Shown piece after piece: positions 14,813 to 15,628 of a DNA stretch of 15,628 nt. Under the pieces are notes generated by a model, which did not search any database, was not told where the DNA came from, and saw only the letters and a program-made list of their open reading frames with translations. The position numbers were made by a program, and so were the translations under genes. Source of the stretch: Candidatus Magasanikbacteria bacterium RIFCSPHIGHO2_02_FULL_50_9b (GTDB lineage Bacteria > Patescibacteriota > Patescibacteriia > Magasanikbacterales > 2-02-FULL-50-9b); the NCBI GenBank assembly GCA_001782975.1, contig MFQD01000010.1:3215-18842 (forward strand), written 5' to 3'. The first letter of the stretch is position 1, and the number at the start of each line of letters is the position of its first letter.

Positions 14813-14888
14813 TCCCCTGTAGTTTAGTGGGAGAACACGCGGACAATTCAATCCGTGGACAGGGGTTCAAGTCCTCTCGGGGGATCCA
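14813..14888 (+). tRNA. tRNA gene or tRNA-like RNA with an abnormal anticodon arm, CCA encoded
   Basis: The 76-nt span folds as a tRNA: acceptor TCCCCTG with CGGGGGA (one G-T pair), T8-A9, D stem GTTT/GAAC with loop AGTGGGA, T stem AGGGG/CCTCT with loop TTCAAGT, discriminator T73 and genomic CCA. The anticodon arm is odd. The best stem is CGCGGA/TCCGTG with an 8-nt loop CAATTCAA and no T at the position expected for U33, so no anticodon can be assigned with confidence. TTC is central in the loop, but the acceptor stem does not suggest tRNA-Glu. It may be degenerate, edited or processed, or serve a non-decoding role. A promoter and a terminator frame it. Confidence 0.65.
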
Positions 14889-14892
14889 TCAT

Positions 14893-14931
14893 GGGCGATT
14901 GACGAACATGTCTTTCGCCCTTCTTTTTTTT
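14893..14931 (+). terminator. Intrinsic terminator of the RNA unit
   Basis: GGGCGA (14893-14898) pairs with TCGCCC (14915-14920), with an inner GAC/GTC stem across a small internal loop, followed by TTC and a run of eight T. It begins 4 nt after the tRNA CCA end. Confidence 0.85.
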
Positions 14932-14943
14932 GAGAAAGTATTG

Positions 14944-14949
14944 TAGAGT
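14944..14949 (+). promoter_or_regulatory. Weak -10 box of the HD-domain gene
   Basis: TAGAGT (4 of 6 matches, TG immediately before it) lies 9 nt before the ATG at 14959. The upstream gene unit ends in a terminator just before, so some promoter is needed here. The -35 region is only T-rich. Confidence 0.35.
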
Positions 14950-14958
14950 TATCGCAGT

Positions 14959-15603
14959 ATGGAATTACACGCTGAATCTTTGCTAGAAAAATTTAATCTC
15001 ACCGACGAAGTGGTCGTAAAAACCATCGCACTTGGGCGGCTTATTTTGCAATTCGGAAATACGAATCGCTCATCATTTCATGCTGATGGTGTCACGCCGG
15101 AGAGTGATACCGATCACACGGTGATGCTCGGGATTATTGCCTGTGCATTTGCAGACGTTTTTAAACCAGAGCTGAATCGTGGGCGCATCGCCCAATTTGC
15201 GTTGATCCACGATTTGGTTGAAGTGTATACCGGGGATGTGAACACCATCGCGGTGAACGAAAAAGAATTATCGCACAAGGAAGAGGAAGAGCGGAAATCT
15301 CTCGAACGCATCAAAACAGAATTTGGCGGCGTGTATCCATGGATTCACACAACGATCGAAGAATATGAATCCCAAACAAGCGCTGAAGCGCGTTTTGTCA
15401 AAACAATTGATAAAGCAATGCCTGCAATCACACACGCATTGAATGGGTGTGCCAGTTTGCACAACCAAGGTTTTATCAAAGAAAATTTAATTGGCCACGT
15501 CAATGAAAAAGATGCGCGTCTGTTGGCGTCGTGCGCTGCGGATCAGCGCGAAGCAATGGTGCTGCGCACTATTTTGATCAAAAAGTTTTTGGAAAATTAT
15601 TAA
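14959..15603 (+). CDS. HD-domain phosphohydrolase (YfbR-like 5'-nucleotidase type)
   Basis: The 214-aa cytoplasmic protein carries the metal-binding pattern of HD hydrolases: H53 in ESDTDHT, H84-D85 in FALIHDLVEVYTGDV, and D151 in KTIDKAMP. The order H...HD...D and the sequence HDLVEVYTGD are like the HD_3/YfbR group, whose E. coli member removes phosphate from deoxynucleoside monophosphates. Substrate specificity cannot be read from sequence, so a nucleotide or related phosphoester is the safest statement. The length is typical and the gene looks complete, ending in TAA. No Shine-Dalgarno sequence precedes the ATG. A T-run at 15613-15620 follows without a visible hairpin. The gene starts 28 bp after the terminator of the RNA unit. 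Confidence 0.85.
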   Translation: MELHAESLLEKFNLTDEVVVKTIALGRLILQFGNTNRSSFHADGVTPESDTDHTVMLGIIACAFADVFKPELNRGRIAQFALIHDLVEVYTGDVNTIAVNEKELSHKEEEERKSLERIKTEFGGVYPWIHTTIEEYESQTSAEARFVKTIDKAMPAITHALNGCASLHNQGFIKENLIGHVNEKDARLLASCAADQREAMVLRTILIKKFLENY

Positions 15604-15628
15604 AGGGAGTAGTTTTTTTTGGCGTTAA

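Noticed and set aside
14838..14857. tRNA-Gly(UCA) of a UGA-recoding lineage
   Set aside because: Reading TCA as anticodon after a T33 destroys the anticodon stem, and TGA is plainly used as a stop codon by three genes in the window.
14530..14946. Short open frames of 62 and 79 codons across the RNA unit
   Set aside because: They overlap the promoter, structured RNA, tRNA and terminator, lack ribosome binding sites and show no protein-like features.
15604..15628. Terminator or next gene after the HD-domain gene
   Set aside because: There is a run of eight T but no hairpin, and the window ends before any further frame can be judged.

Overview
The window looks like a chromosomal segment of a small-genome bacterium, most likely of the Candidate Phyla Radiation (Patescibacteria, Parcubacteria-like). 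The reasons are indirect. UvrA and UvrC are shortened forms of normally larger proteins, most genes lack a Shine-Dalgarno sequence, and a large cysteine-rich secreted protein with no recognisable family sits among housekeeping genes. TGA serves as a stop codon (uvrB, sanA-like and uvrC all end in it), so this is not one of the lineages that recoded UGA. I cannot name the species.

Layout. At 1-1005 (minus) a single-span membrane protein precedes the 5' end of a murJ-type lipid II flippase gene that runs off the left edge. At 1052-2404 (plus) lies a metallo-beta-lactamase/beta-CASP nuclease, transcribed divergently from the membrane protein. At 2443-7790 (plus) a long hairpin leads into a tight group uvrB, a DUF218/SanA-like membrane protein, and uvrA. 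At 7806-8036 (minus) is a 76-residue hypothetical protein with a near-perfect promoter. At 8180-9391 (plus) is an RlmD/RumA-type RNA m5U methyltransferase. At 9455-12526 (plus) is the secreted cysteine-rich repeat protein, with its own terminator. At 12597-13862 (plus) is a compact uvrC. At 13940-14494 (minus) is a predicted lipoprotein. At 14612-14931 (plus) is an RNA-only transcription unit: promoter, structured leader, odd tRNA and terminator. At 14959-15603 (plus) is an HD-domain phosphohydrolase.

Functionally, uvrA, uvrB and uvrC supply the whole UvrABC nucleotide-excision repair system, in reduced forms: UvrA lacks the insertion domain and UvrC lacks the helix-hairpin-helix tail. The other enzymes act in RNA processing or modification, cell-wall export and nucleotide turnover.

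The parts most worth following up are three. The first is the 1023-residue exported protein: twelve four-cysteine repeats with an invariant C-x6-W-C core, arranged three by three, then a cysteine-free helical domain. The second is the RNA unit at 14612-14931, whose predicted start coincides with a 12-bp closing stem around a 120-nt structured stretch and whose tRNA has an abnormal anticodon loop. The third is the recurring placement of -10 boxes 6 to 11 nt before start codons, which suggests widespread leaderless transcription. All promoter, RNA and repeat calls are by eye.
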